From assembly GCF_000423485.1 (NCBI RefSeq), contig NZ_AUIB01000005.1:87271-151270 (forward strand): 64,000 bases of DNA, read 5' to 3'. The notes under the pieces are model-generated. The model saw only the letters and a list, made by a program, of their open reading frames with translations, had not been told where the DNA came from and ran no database searches. This document shows, one piece after another, positions 33,898 through 45,518 of the stretch. This DNA is from Propionimicrobium lymphophilum DSM 4903. Lineage in GTDB: Bacteria; Actinomycetota; Actinomycetes; Propionibacteriales; Propionibacteriaceae. The translations under genes and the position numbers were made by a program. Positions within the stretch are counted from its first letter, which is position 1, and every line of letters begins with the position of its first letter.

Positions 33898-35415
33898 ATG
33901 GCAGGCCGCATCGGCAACCAGAAATTCTTAGACAAGGTGATGAGCGCTGACGACGCAGCTGCGTTCATCGAACCGGGCGACAGCATCGGCTTCTCCGGAT
34001 TCACCGGAGCCGGTTACCCGAAGGAAGTTCCTGGCGCGCTGGCAAGGCGCATCAAGGCAGCCACCGACCGTGGCGAGGAGTTCAAGGTTCGCGTCTTCAC
34101 CGGCGCTTCTACCGCGCCCGAGCTCGACGGTGTTCTGGCCGAGACCAACAGCATGGCGTTCCGCACCCCGTACCAGTCGGATCCTTCGCTGCGTAAGGTT
34201 ATCAACAACGGCACCACGGACTACTGCGACATTCACCTTTCGCACCTGTCCAAGATGATCAACCTCGGCTACATGGGCGATATCGACGTCGCAGTCGTTG
34301 AGGCCACCTTGATCACCGAGGACGGCAAGGTTGTTCCTACGTCGTCGGTCGGCATGAGCCGCACCTACCTGGCTCACGCCAAGAAGATCATCATCGAGGT
34401 CAACGAGTGGCAGACCGAAGACCTCTACGGCATGCACGACATTTACTACGGCATCGGCCAGGTGCCGCCGAACACTCCTCCGATCCCGATCACCGCTCCT
34501 GGCGACCTGATCGGCGAGAAGGCGTTCACCATCGACACCGACAAGGTTGTCGCCGTCGTCAAGACCAACGACCCGGACCGCAACTCGCCGTTCAAGCCGC
34601 TGGATGACGACTCCAAGAAGATCGCCGGCTACCTGCTCGACCTGTTCGACCACGAGGTTCGCCACGGCCGGATGCCCGCCAACCTGTTCCCGCTGCAGTC
34701 GGGTGTTGGCAACATTGCTAACGCGGTTTTGGCCGGCCTGCTGGACAGCAAGTACGAGAACATGACCTCTTACACCGAGGTTATTCAGGACGGCATGGTC
34801 AACCTGATCGACGCCGGCAAGATCTCGGTCGCCTCGGCAACCTCGTTCTCGCTGTCGCCTGACGCGGCTCACCACATGAACGAGAACGCGTCCGACTACC
34901 GCGGCAAGATCATCCTTCGTCCGCAGGACGTCTCGAACCACCCGGAGGTTATCCGCAGGTTGGGCGTTATTTCCTGCAACGGCATGATCGAGGCCGACAT
35001 CTTCGGCAACGTCAACTCGACGCACATCTCCGGCACCCGCATGATGAACGGCATCGGCGGCTCGGGCGACTTCACCCGCAGCGCTTCGCTGTCGATCTTC
35101 GTTTCGCCTTCCACCGCGAAGGACGGCGCCATTTCGACGATCGTCCCGATGGTCAGCCACGTCGACCACACCGAGCACGACGTCATGGTCATCATCACCG
35201 AGTACGGTGTTGCCGACCTGCGTGGCCTGTCGCCGCGTCGCCGCCCGGAGGTCATCATCGACAACTGTGCGCACCCGGATTACCGTGCCGCCCTGCACGA
35301 GTACTACGATCGCGCGCTCAAGACCAACAAGGCGATCCACACTCCTATGGACATCGACAACGCGTTCAGCTTCCACCAGAGGCTGCGTGACACCGGCACC
35401 ATGATGCCGAGCTAA
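33898..35415 (+). CDS. Succinate:CoA-transferase-type acetyl-CoA hydrolase/transferase
   Basis: This 505-residue class I CoA-transferase is of the Cat1/AarC type. The catalytic glutamate that carries CoA is Glu294 in SYTEVIQDGMVNLIDAG, the same number as in AarC of Acetobacter. The oxyanion region includes GFSGFTGAGYPKEVP near residue 32, and the C-terminal ITEYGVADLRGLSPRRRP is conserved. In propionic-acid fermenters this family moves CoA between propionyl- or acetyl-CoA and succinate, closing the Wood-Werkman cycle; elsewhere it makes acetate and succinyl-CoA. It has a strong GGGAGG site and its codon choice is strikingly uniform (C/G third positions), a sign of high expression. A terminator follows. 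Confidence 0.9.
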   Translation: MAGRIGNQKFLDKVMSADDAAAFIEPGDSIGFSGFTGAGYPKEVPGALARRIKAATDRGEEFKVRVFTGASTAPELDGVLAETNSMAFRTPYQSDPSLRKVINNGTTDYCDIHLSHLSKMINLGYMGDIDVAVVEATLITEDGKVVPTSSVGMSRTYLAHAKKIIIEVNEWQTEDLYGMHDIYYGIGQVPPNTPPIPITAPGDLIGEKAFTIDTDKVVAVVKTNDPDRNSPFKPLDDDSKKIAGYLLDLFDHEVRHGRMPANLFPLQSGVGNIANAVLAGLLDSKYENMTSYTEVIQDGMVNLIDAGKISVASATSFSLSPDAAHHMNENASDYRGKIILRPQDVSNHPEVIRRLGVISCNGMIEADIFGNVNSTHISGTRMMNGIGGSGDFTRSASLSIFVSPSTAKDGAISTIVPMVSHVDHTEHDVMVIITEYGVADLRGLSPRRRPEVIIDNCAHPDYRAALHEYYDRALKTNKAIHTPMDIDNAFSFHQRLRDTGTMMPS

Positions 35416-35424
35416 GGTCTAAAT

Positions 35425-35463
35425 AAAAAATATCCGAACCCCTTAGGGGTCCGGATATTTTTT
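35425..35463. terminator. Terminator between the CoA-transferase gene and murE
   Basis: 18-base arms (35425-35442 and 35446-35463) pair with one mismatch around a three-base loop. A6 and T6 ends make it usable by both convergent genes. Confidence 0.87.
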
Positions 35464-35471
35464 ATGCCTGG

Positions 35472-37010
35472 TTATTTTTCGCGGGCGGCGAGCGCCTCGC
35501 GGGCGACGACTCGGTCGTCCAGTTCGACGGGGCCGTCGGGCATGGGTTGGATGGTTTCGTGGCCGCGTCCCGCAAGCAAGACGGTGTCGTCTGGGCCTGC
35601 TTCGGTGATAGCGGCGATGATTGCCTCGCGACGGTCGGCGATCTCGATCACCTGGCCGGGCTTTGCGTCGCGGGTGCCCTCGAGGACGGCAGCGCGGATG
35701 GCCGCCGGGTCTTCCTCGTGCGGGTCGTCGTCTGTGACGTAGACCTTGTCGGCGAGTTCGCAGGCGATCTGCCCCAGAATCGGTCGCTTCTCCTGGTCAC
35801 GCTGGCCCGCAGAGCCGAGCAGAATTATCAGCCTTCCCTTGGTTGTCGGTCGCAGCGTCTTAAGCACCTTGCGGGTGGCATCGGGGTTGTGTGCGAAATC
35901 GACGATGACGCGCGGGTTGGCGCTGATCAGTTCCATTCGCCCCGGGACGTGCACCTCGGGGCCGCCGGATATCTTGTCGAACAGCGCAGCCACCGCGCTC
36001 TCCCCCGCCTCGGCGGAAAGCAGATGTGCCGCCATGACGATTGCCAGCGCAGAGTTGGCGGCATTGTAGTCGCCGGGCAAGTTGACGGGCACCTCTTGGT
36101 GACCGACGGGTCCGTCCAGCGTCAAGGTGATACCGCCGGCGTTTTCGCTATAGCTGGCGTGCCAGTCGGCTTCCGCGTCGCCCATGGAAAGGGTTGTTAG
36201 GTTTTCTCCACAGGATTCCTCAGCGATTCGACGTCCCCACTCGTCGTCGACGATGACCACCTGGTTTTTGGATAGCTCAGGCGTAAACAGCCTCAGCTTC
36301 GCCTGGAAGTAGTTTTCCATGGTGTGGTGGAAGTCGAGGTGATCTTGGGTGAGGTTGGTGAATCCGACAACATCGAACCGCATCGGGCGCACGCGGCCCA
36401 GGCTTAGCGCGTGCGAGGACACCTCCATCACCACGTCCGTGCAGCTACTCTGCACCGCACTGGCCAAAATGGCCTGCAACTCGTCGGGGAACGGCGTGGT
36501 GTTCCGGGCTCCAGCATTCATGTCGCCGACCTCGACGTCAACGGTGCCGATGAGCGCAGGCTTGCGCCCGAGCTGACGAAGAATGGCTTTGAGCAGGTAG
36601 ACGATGGTGGTCTTGCCGTTGGTGCCGGTGACGCCCCAGGTGTTGAGCTGCTCCGAAGGACTGCCCCAAGCCAGGCTCGACGCGGGCCCGGCTGCCTGGT
36701 TCATGTCGGAGACGACGAGCACCGGCGCATCGATTTCACCCGCGATTTCTGCGCCTTCGCGGTCGGTCAATACGGCAACCGCCCCAGCTTCCACCGCTGC
36801 TTTCGCGAACTTGGCGCCGTGGACGTGTTCGCCCGGCATGGCGACGAAAAGCTCGCCGCCGCGCACCCGCCGATTGTCGGCCACCGCGCCGCGGACCTGC
36901 ACGGCTGCGTCGCCGATGACTTTTGCCCCGGCGGCGGAAGCCACCTGTTCAACAGTTGTAAGTTCTATCTTGCCCAGGTCGGGCATGAAGGGGATGCCGT
37001 CAGAGTGCAT
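35472..37010 (-). CDS. murE: UDP-MurNAc-tripeptide synthetase MurE
   Basis: This 512-residue Mur ligase adds the third amino acid of the peptidoglycan stem peptide. Motifs: GVTGTNGKTT (ATP loop), MEVSSHALSLGRV, GFTNLTQDHLDFH with the carbamylated-lysine region after it, and DFAHNPDATRKVL. The substrate motif reads VTDDDPHEEDP, where meso-diaminopimelate enzymes have DNPR; this argues for another diamino acid, such as L-lysine. AGGAG precedes the ATG at 37010; a longer frame is less likely. The gene stands apart from other division and wall genes. Confidence 0.9.
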   Translation of the reverse strand: MHSDGIPFMPDLGKIELTTVEQVASAAGAKVIGDAAVQVRGAVADNRRVRGGELFVAMPGEHVHGAKFAKAAVEAGAVAVLTDREGAEIAGEIDAPVLVVSDMNQAAGPASSLAWGSPSEQLNTWGVTGTNGKTTIVYLLKAILRQLGRKPALIGTVDVEVGDMNAGARNTTPFPDELQAILASAVQSSCTDVVMEVSSHALSLGRVRPMRFDVVGFTNLTQDHLDFHHTMENYFQAKLRLFTPELSKNQVVIVDDEWGRRIAEESCGENLTTLSMGDAEADWHASYSENAGGITLTLDGPVGHQEVPVNLPGDYNAANSALAIVMAAHLLSAEAGESAVAALFDKISGGPEVHVPGRMELISANPRVIVDFAHNPDATRKVLKTLRPTTKGRLIILLGSAGQRDQEKRPILGQIACELADKVYVTDDDPHEEDPAAIRAAVLEGTRDAKPGQVIEIADRREAIIAAITEAGPDDTVLLAGRGHETIQPMPDGPVELDDRVVAREALAAREK

Positions 37011-37219
37011 TTTCGCTCCTAACTCTGCCGGTCCGTTCGCCACTTGGGCGCGCGACACGAAGCAGGCGGATGTTGATCACTTAGCAATAATACGCATTCG
37101 TAAGCCTTAATCCGATTCGACCGGGCGCGCGAAAGCCCCACGACCGGCTGGCAGCATTCGGCAATGTTGAGGCCGCTAATGGGACGGGTCACCAGAATCG
37201 TCGCATCCAACAATTCTCG

Positions 37220-37292
37220 CCCTAAAACGTCACCAAAGCACCCCCTGGTTTGTCAACAATATGCCCCCTAAAACGTCACCAAAACACCCCCT
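37220..37292. repeat. Pair of 27-bp direct repeats before the DUF4143 gene
   Basis: 27-base copies at 37220-37246 and 37266-37292 differ at one position and have a period of 46 bases. Each contains CCTAAAACGTCACCAAA and ends CACCCCCT. The second ends 33 bases before the GTG. The spacing (between four and five helical turns) and position suggest tandem operator sites, but a duplicated remnant is possible. Confidence 0.65.
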
Positions 37293-37325
37293 AGCTGCTA
37301 ACATGAGGGTGCTTAGGGAGGAAAC

Positions 37326-38579
37326 GTGTACCTTGACCGAGTCGTAGACACGATAATAAAAGACACCTTGTCATATTCCGGTGGCATTCTGCTGGAGGGT
37401 GTTCGCGCATGCGGCAAAACCGAAACGGGCCGTCACCACTCGCTTTCAGAAGTCGCCTTAGATTCGGGGCTGCCTTCGATTGATACAGCTCTTGAAGTAG
37501 ACCCCGCGTTGCTGCTCGCCGGAGATACTCCCCATCTTATCGATGAATGGCAGCTAGAGCCCAAGCTATGGAATGTGGTTCGTCGCGAAATTGACGCCCG
37601 CCAGAAACGCGGCCAGTTTATTTTAACCGGATCATCAGTACCGGCAGGTGATGCCCGACGCCATTCAGGTGCGCACAGGATATCTACCATCCGCATGCGT
37701 CCGATGACTTTGAGCGAACGCTTTCCCGAAAATAAGCGCGTATCCCTAAAAAAACTTTTCAACCGAGATGGTGTGGAGCCAAAATTATCCTCGCCCCTTT
37801 CGTTGACCGAGGGCTTAGAGCAGCTGGCGCACGGAGGTTGGCCATCCGATCGAAACCTAAGCAGCTCGCAAGCTCAAGCTCACCTTCGCGATTATCTCGA
37901 CGATGTGGTTCAAAGCGATTTAGATCGGCTTGATGGAGAGCCTACCCGCAACCCCGACCGAATGCGGGCCGCCATTCGCTCACTCGCACGTAACACAGCC
38001 ACGGAAGTGACTATGAAAACGATTGCTTCCGATATGAGCGGCTCCGAGAATGTTAAGCCCGAGACCGCCCGCGCATATCTAAATTCTCTTAAACGATTAT
38101 TTATCTTGGAAGAACAAAATGCCTGGGCACCGCATCTGCGCTCGAGAGCGGTAGTTCGAACATCGCCTAAATATCATTTCGCCGATCCCGCTATCGCGAT
38201 CGCAGCCCTTGGAGGGTCAGCTGATTCCCTTGTTAAAGACTTAAATTCTGCTGGCTTTTTCTTTGAATCTCAGGTAGTTCAGCATCTGCGCGTCTTCGGA
38301 GAGGCATTGCAAGCCAGAGTGTTCCATTACAGGGATTCGAGTGGACGCGAAGTTGACGCAATCGTTCAGCTTCCAGACGGTCGTTGGGGCGCGATTGAAG
38401 TAAAAATCGGACAGCGCCAGATTCCTGATGCTCAGAAATCGCTCACGTCTGCGGTCTCCACCATCGACGCAACCAAGACTGGCGAGTTGTCTTTCAAGGC
38501 AATCGTCACGATGGAGGGCCCTGTTATGACCTTAGAGGACGGAACAATCACATTCCCTCTTGCCGCACTAGGTGTGTAA
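37326..38579 (+). CDS. DUF4143-type AAA ATPase
   Basis: This 417-residue cytoplasmic ATPase joins an N-terminal AAA_14 domain to DUF4143. Walker A is GVRACGKT near residue 25, Walker B LIDEWQ near 72, and a sensor-like ILTGSS follows near 98. The C-terminal part has REVDAIVQ and WGAIEVKIG, the Asp and Glu-x-Lys of a PD-(D/E)xK nuclease-like fold. The family is widespread and of unknown role. GTG start with GGGAGGAAA. Base composition and codon use are clearly less GC-rich than the neighbours, suggesting acquisition by transfer. Two direct repeats lie upstream. Confidence 0.85.
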   Translation: MYLDRVVDTIIKDTLSYSGGILLEGVRACGKTETGRHHSLSEVALDSGLPSIDTALEVDPALLLAGDTPHLIDEWQLEPKLWNVVRREIDARQKRGQFILTGSSVPAGDARRHSGAHRISTIRMRPMTLSERFPENKRVSLKKLFNRDGVEPKLSSPLSLTEGLEQLAHGGWPSDRNLSSSQAQAHLRDYLDDVVQSDLDRLDGEPTRNPDRMRAAIRSLARNTATEVTMKTIASDMSGSENVKPETARAYLNSLKRLFILEEQNAWAPHLRSRAVVRTSPKYHFADPAIAIAALGGSADSLVKDLNSAGFFFESQVVQHLRVFGEALQARVFHYRDSSGREVDAIVQLPDGRWGAIEVKIGQRQIPDAQKSLTSAVSTIDATKTGELSFKAIVTMEGPVMTLEDGTITFPLAALGV

Positions 38580-38582
38580 GAA

Positions 38583-39620
38583 TCACTGCTTAACTGACCT
38601 GGTGAGGGTGTAACCGGTGTTCTGCTCCATCACGGCGGTGGGGCCAATGCGCTTGGTCAGCGCAGCTTTCCAGGGCAGGTGAGAGTTGAACACGCACCAG
38701 AATTCGCCGCCCTCGCCAAGCACTCTGGCAGCCTGTTTGAACAGTTCGAGGGTGGGCTCGGACTCCTTCGCGATGCCCTTGTGGAAGGGCGGGTTGGTGA
38801 CGATGACGTCGATGGAGCTGTCCTCGAAGCCGCTCAGGTCGGCGGCCCAGCGCACGTCGACGCGTGCCTTTGCCGTTGACGCGGTGCGCCGGGTTGCGTC
38901 AACGCCCGCCCAGCTAACGTCGATGGCGAAAATCTGCGAATCGGGGTGCATCTTGGCCAGGCTCGTGGCCAAAATTCCGTTGCCACAGCCAATATCCAGA
39001 TAGGTGTCGGCGTCGGCGATCTGGCCCAGGCGTCCGAGCATCAGGCGGGTGCCGTTGTCCACCTTGTTGGTTGCAAAGGTGGCGCCGTTGGCCCACAGTG
39101 TCAGCGGCTTTTTGCGTCCGGCCACGTTCACCTCGGAGTGCCGCTTGTAGCGAGGCCAGTCAATTTGGCTACGGAACGGCGTGATAGCGCGCAGCGCACG
39201 CGACTTCTGCCGCCCGAGAGTCGCGCTCACGCCACCAAAGTGGCTGTTGAGCACCTCGTTCATAGACCGGTTCATGTGACGGTCGCGGCCGCCGGCGAGC
39301 ACCATTACTTCGTCGCTGGCGTACGCGGAGATCCGTTGCGCGTATTGGTCCAGAGCACCGAGGGCCTTCGGCAAGCGCAGCCAGGCAAGGTCGACGTCTG
39401 CTAGCGAATCGGCATTCAGGTCGTCCAGACCGTCGACTACCCGCACACCCGGAGCAGCGAGTTCTCGGGCCCGGTCGGCGTCGCGAATATCATCACAAAA
39501 AATGATTACCTTGCCCGCCCGCTCCGCAGCAGCGGGTACTAGCTCGGGAGCATCGATCACCAAGATGGTGTGGGCGGCCTCGGGCGAATTGCTGACGATG
39601 ATTTTGTCGACTGGATCCAT
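38583..39620 (-). CDS. RsmC/RlmG-like rRNA guanine N2-methyltransferase
   Basis: This 345-residue methyltransferase has an N-terminal inactive Rossmann-like half (residues 1-170) and a C-terminal catalytic half with LDIGCGNGILATSLAKMHP for SAM and IVTNPPFHKG for base flipping. That two-half layout is the RsmC/RlmG pattern, which methylates G1207 of 16S or G1835 of 23S rRNA; which one is not clear. GACAAT lies 6 bases before the ATG. The gene is divergent from the PPDK regulator, 77 bases away. Confidence 0.82.
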   Translation of the reverse strand: MDPVDKIIVSNSPEAAHTILVIDAPELVPAAAERAGKVIIFCDDIRDADRARELAAPGVRVVDGLDDLNADSLADVDLAWLRLPKALGALDQYAQRISAYASDEVMVLAGGRDRHMNRSMNEVLNSHFGGVSATLGRQKSRALRAITPFRSQIDWPRYKRHSEVNVAGRKKPLTLWANGATFATNKVDNGTRLMLGRLGQIADADTYLDIGCGNGILATSLAKMHPDSQIFAIDVSWAGVDATRRTASTAKARVDVRWAADLSGFEDSSIDVIVTNPPFHKGIAKESEPTLELFKQAARVLGEGGEFWCVFNSHLPWKAALTKRIGPTAVMEQNTGYTLTRSVKQ

Positions 39621-39626
39621 GTGCCA

Positions 39627-39632
39627 ATTGTC
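39627..39632 (-). promoter_or_regulatory. -10 box GACAAT of the RsmC-like gene (leaderless)
   Basis: GACAAT on the minus strand, 6 bases before the ATG at 39620. It is paired back to back with the promoter at 39686. Confidence 0.42.
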
Positions 39633-39685
39633 TCAGATGCGCGGCACGTTACGGCAAAACTATTCCCAGCGCCCGCGAGTTTGGC

Positions 39686-39691
39686 TAGCCT
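39686..39691 (+). promoter_or_regulatory. -10 box TAGCCT of the PPDK regulator gene (leaderless)
   Basis: TAGCCT, then 6 bases, then the ATG at 39698. Confidence 0.45.
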
Positions 39692-39697
39692 TGGAAA

Positions 39698-40594
39698 ATG
39701 CCAGAAAACAGATTAAACATCCACGTCATCGCCGACTCGTCTGGTGAATCTGCCGCCCGAATCGCTCGCGCCGCGAAGGCGCAGTTCCCGAAGCTCACTA
39801 TCGACATCATCAGTCATCCCCGGATCAAGGACGCAGAAAAGGCCATCGCCGCGTTCCGTGAGATCGCGAAATCCAGCGAAACGAATCCGGATCTGCCGAT
39901 CGTTGTTCTATATACGTTCGTGAACCCCGAGATGCGCGCGCTGATCAAGCAGCTGTGCGAAGAGAACCAGTTGCAGCATGCCGACCTGCTCGGCGACACA
40001 CTCGCCGCAATGGCAAACGCAACCGGCCGCACGGCTGACGGCGTCCCGATGCGCCCGGTACTCGCCGAGGCAGACTACTTCGACCGGATTTCTGCCATGG
40101 AATTCGCCGTCCGCAACGACGACGGCGTGATGCCGTCGGCAATCGCCGAGGCCGATATCGTGCTCGTAGGCGCATCGCGTTCCGGAAAGACCCCGCTCAG
40201 CCTCTACCTGGGCTACGTGGGCTACAAGACGGTCAACGTTCCCCTGGTGCCCGGCATCGAGCCGCCTGCGCAACTTCGCGAAATCGACCGTTGGCGCATC
40301 GTCGGGCTAACAATCGACGCCGAGCGGCTGCTCGAAATCCGCAGCAGGCGCGTCAAAGGCCTGGGCGGCTACGGCACCAAGGACGGCGGTTACGCCGATC
40401 TGGCCAAGATCTATGACGAGCTCGACGAGGTCGGCCGCATCCAGCGCTCGCTGGGCTGCCCGATCGTCGACACCACCGGCCTGGCAATCGAAGACGCCGC
40501 CGCACGCATCGTCGACATCGTCGATAACCGAGCAAACAAGGCCGGCACCGCGCTGCGACGCCCGCCCACCCAGACGTTGAAGATCAAACCTTAG
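39698..40594 (+). CDS. PPDK regulatory protein (bifunctional kinase/phosphotransferase)
   Basis: This 298-residue DUF299 protein switches pyruvate-phosphate dikinase off by ADP-dependent phosphorylation of a threonine and on again by phosphorolysis. The P-loop VGASRSGKTPLSLYLG is near residue 153, and the opening LNIHVIADSSGESAARIARAA is the family start. It lies 141 bases before ppdK on the same strand, which makes PPDK rather than PEP synthase its target. The C-terminal IVDTTGLAIEDAAARIVDIV is also conserved. Confidence 0.93.
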   Translation: MPENRLNIHVIADSSGESAARIARAAKAQFPKLTIDIISHPRIKDAEKAIAAFREIAKSSETNPDLPIVVLYTFVNPEMRALIKQLCEENQLQHADLLGDTLAAMANATGRTADGVPMRPVLAEADYFDRISAMEFAVRNDDGVMPSAIAEADIVLVGASRSGKTPLSLYLGYVGYKTVNVPLVPGIEPPAQLREIDRWRIVGLTIDAERLLEIRSRRVKGLGGYGTKDGGYADLAKIYDELDEVGRIQRSLGCPIVDTTGLAIEDAAARIVDIVDNRANKAGTALRRPPTQTLKIKP

Positions 40595-40735
40595 CGCGGT
40601 AAAACGAAAGTAATACCAAATGAATTTGCTATAGCCAGTTAAGGCCATTTCGCCTAAGCTAGTTGCAGTTCGAAACAACGCGATAACTAAATATCGACCC
40701 AAAATTTAGTGCAGCAATTCAAAGGAGAATGCACA

Positions 40736-43381
<2,646 letters not shown>

Positions 43382-43396
43382 CCCGACTAAATTAGC

Positions 43397-43427
43397 GAGG
43401 GGCCGCGTCTTTGGGGCGCGGCCCCTC
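43397..43427 (+). terminator. Hairpin after ppdK
   Basis: Perfect 11-bp GC-rich arms (43397-43407 and 43417-43427) with a nine-base loop lie 15 bases after the stop. No T-run follows, so termination may be partial. Confidence 0.7.
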
Positions 43428-43465
43428 AACTATGCTGCAAACTATCTAGTGACGAAAGGACTACT

Positions 43466-44605
43466 TTGCTTGCCAAGAGAAACCTCAGGTATACCCGCGG
43501 CGATTGGCTGCTGGTTTGTGGCCCGTGTGCAGCCGTTCTGCTGCCTCCCGGCGTAGCGACGGGCGCAGCTACCGAGCAGATCTGGCACGCCGTCGGACAG
43601 CAAAGCCTTTCGGAACTCATGCAGACCCTTTCCGCGCTCGGCCTCGATGGCTTCGAGCGTCAGGCCGTTTTTACGTGGGACGACGAACGGGTGCACATCA
43701 TGCTGCGCGGCGAGATCAACGTCATCGATGCCGTTAGCGGGCACGTCGTCGCTTCCGGTGCCGTCGGCCAGTGGTTCGAAAGTTCGTTACACGAGCAGCA
43801 GATAGCGGTAAAGCTCGACTCCGAAACCGGCTTCGAGATGCCGCTGGTTGCGGGCGCCGCGTTGGTTTCTTCTTTCGGCGTCGGGGTTACTCAAGCCGCA
43901 CCCGTCGGCGTTGAAAAAACCGAGGTTTTGGACCTCATGGCGCCGTATGCTCCCGGGCAGGATGCCGTCGAGACATCTCCGTTGGGCACCTTCAACGAGG
44001 TGGACAAGCTTTTCCAGGCAGCCTGGCAGCCGAACCCGTCGCTGGGTGCGGGCTGGGGTGCGGACGCGTCTAAGCAGCCCCCTAAGATTGCACAACCCGT
44101 ACAACCAGAACCGCGCGATCCGCAGCCAGAGCCGATCCAGGTTGAACAGGTTGTCGAGGAGATCCCTGCCGTCTCCGACGATCTTCTCGAGGATCTGCCC
44201 GAAGACCCAGAGCCGTTCTACGAGGAGGCTCCCGTCGACGCGCCCGAGCCCGTCATGCCGGCTCCCGCGAAACCGCGCGAGAAGAAGTTTGTGCTGCGTG
44301 CCCCCGACGGGGTGCTTCACGTCATTGAGAGGCTGACTTTGGTGGGCAGGGCGCCGCACGGCGACGATGACCCCCAGATCATTCGGGTGCAGAGCCCCAA
44401 CCAGGACATCAGCCGAACCCACCTGAGCGTGCTCCCCTCGGCGGGCGGCCTTGAGTTGACCGACGAACGCTCCACCAACGGCACGATCATCACGATGCCC
44501 GACGGCAACCGCTATTCGCTGACCCCAGGCAGCGCCACCTTCGTCCAGGAGGGCACAAGGATCGACCTGGGCGACGGCCAGGTTCTAGACGTGCTCACCC
44601 AGTAA
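43466..44605 (+). CDS. FHA-domain protein
   Basis: This 379-residue cytoplasmic protein has three parts: a globular N-terminal half (residues 1-150) of no recognised family; an acidic Pro/Glu-rich linker (about 205-270); and a C-terminal FHA domain (about 278-379) with the phosphothreonine-binding core LVGRAPHG, SRTHLSV and ERSTNGTII. FHA proteins bind Ser/Thr-kinase targets. The start is TTG at 43466 with GAAAGGA at good distance. Actinobacterial genes of this shape often accompany secretion or kinase loci, but none is adjacent here. It is probably transcribed alone. Confidence 0.8.
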   Translation: MLAKRNLRYTRGDWLLVCGPCAAVLLPPGVATGAATEQIWHAVGQQSLSELMQTLSALGLDGFERQAVFTWDDERVHIMLRGEINVIDAVSGHVVASGAVGQWFESSLHEQQIAVKLDSETGFEMPLVAGAALVSSFGVGVTQAAPVGVEKTEVLDLMAPYAPGQDAVETSPLGTFNEVDKLFQAAWQPNPSLGAGWGADASKQPPKIAQPVQPEPRDPQPEPIQVEQVVEEIPAVSDDLLEDLPEDPEPFYEEAPVDAPEPVMPAPAKPREKKFVLRAPDGVLHVIERLTLVGRAPHGDDDPQIIRVQSPNQDISRTHLSVLPSAGGLELTDERSTNGTIITMPDGNRYSLTPGSATFVQEGTRIDLGDGQVLDVLTQ

Positions 44606-44646
44606 CACCGCAATCAGCCCAGCCACAACCGTTCCAAGAAACAACG

Positions 44647-44749
44647 AGGAGAAAAAAGCTCGACACCGAGCATTTTCTTCCACACTTATCAGCCAAAAAT
44701 TAACGGGCCCCAAAAGGTTCGACATCAAGCTTTTTGGGTCCCGTTAATT
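44647..44749. repeat. Repeat family 2 units acting as terminator region
   Basis: Two related hairpins lie here. The first (about 44647-44680) pairs a GAAAAAAGCTCG-like arm with CGAGCATTTTCTTC. The second has 18-base arms (44698-44715 and 44732-44749) with one mismatch and a 16-base loop. The second matches the family 2 units at 19903-20010 (TTCG...AAGCTTTTTGG-TCCCGTTAA). It sits between the convergent FHA and dcd genes and probably terminates both. Confidence 0.7.
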
Positions 44750-44774
44750 CTTAAGACGGCTGCGGCTAAGAAAA

Positions 44775-45362
44775 CTACTCGGCCAGGGGCACGTTTGTGC
44801 GGTAGAAGTTCTGGTACGAACGGCTAGCCGTCGGACCGCGCTGACCCTGGTAGTGAGAGCCGGTGGACGAGGAACCGTACGGGTGCTCGGCGGGCGACGA
44901 CAGCTGGAAGAAGCAAAGCTGGCCGATCTTCATGCCGGGGTACAGCTTGAGCGGCAGCGTCGACATGTTGGACAGTTCGAGCGTGATGTGGCCGTTGAAG
45001 CCGGGGTCGATGAAGCCCGCGGTGGAGTGCGTCAACAGGCCGAGACGCCCGAGTGACGATTTGCCTTCGAGGCGGGCTGCGACGTCGTCGGGCAGCGTCA
45101 CGTACTCGTAGGTTGCGCCCAGCACGAACTCTCCGGGGTGCAGAACGAACGGGTCGTCGCCGTTGGGAGTGACCATGCGGGTCAGTTCGTTTTGTTCGGC
45201 GGCCGGATCGATCACCGGGTAGCGATGGTTCTCGAAGATGCGGAAATAGCGGTCCAGGCGCACGTCGACGCTGGAGGGCTGAACCATTTCCGGGTCCCAC
45301 GGGTCAAGGCGCACGCGGCCGGAGGAAATCTGAGCGTTAATGTCGCGGTCTGACAACAGCAT
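44775..45362 (-). CDS. dcd: dCTP deaminase
   Basis: This 195-residue trimeric enzyme deaminates dCTP; the actinobacterial type commonly also hydrolyses the product to dUMP. The key segment is [33 protein letters not shown], with the catalytic Glu in HITLELSN and substrate contacts from KSSLGRLG. The C-terminal lid is rich in Ser/Gly/Tyr ([17 protein letters not shown]). TAGATT lies 6 bases before the ATG with no Shine-Dalgarno, again a leaderless layout. Confidence 0.95.
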   Translation of the reverse strand: MLLSDRDINAQISSGRVRLDPWDPEMVQPSSVDVRLDRYFRIFENHRYPVIDPAAEQNELTRMVTPNGDDPFVLHPGEFVLGATYEYVTLPDDVAARLEGKSSLGRLGLLTHSTAGFIDPGFNGHITLELSNMSTLPLKLYPGMKIGQLCFFQLSSPAEHPYGSSSTGSHYQGQRGPTASRSYQNFYRTNVPLAE

Positions 45363-45368
45363 GTTCTA

Positions 45369-45374
45369 AATCTA
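45369..45374 (-). promoter_or_regulatory. -10 box TAGATT of dcd (leaderless)
   Basis: TAGATT on the minus strand, 6 bases before the ATG at 45362. Confidence 0.5.
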
Positions 45375-45518
45375 GCGAATAAGGGACGGTTTAACCACGG
45401 AACAGCAGCAACGCGAGACTTTAGCAATTAAAAGCAGTTCTTACTTGGGCATACATCTGCTTCACATCATGCGTATACTTATTGATATACAAACTGATTT
45501 ACGAGATTCGGAAAGACT

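Noticed and set aside
33928..35376. 482-codon frame on the minus strand opposite the CoA-transferase gene
   Set aside because: Low-complexity Val/Asp/Arg-rich translation, antisense to a gene with an intact active site; an artefact of strong codon bias.
37220..37292. CRISPR-like repeat pair
   Set aside because: Only two repeats with a 19-base gap, no further units and no cas genes; read instead as possible operators.
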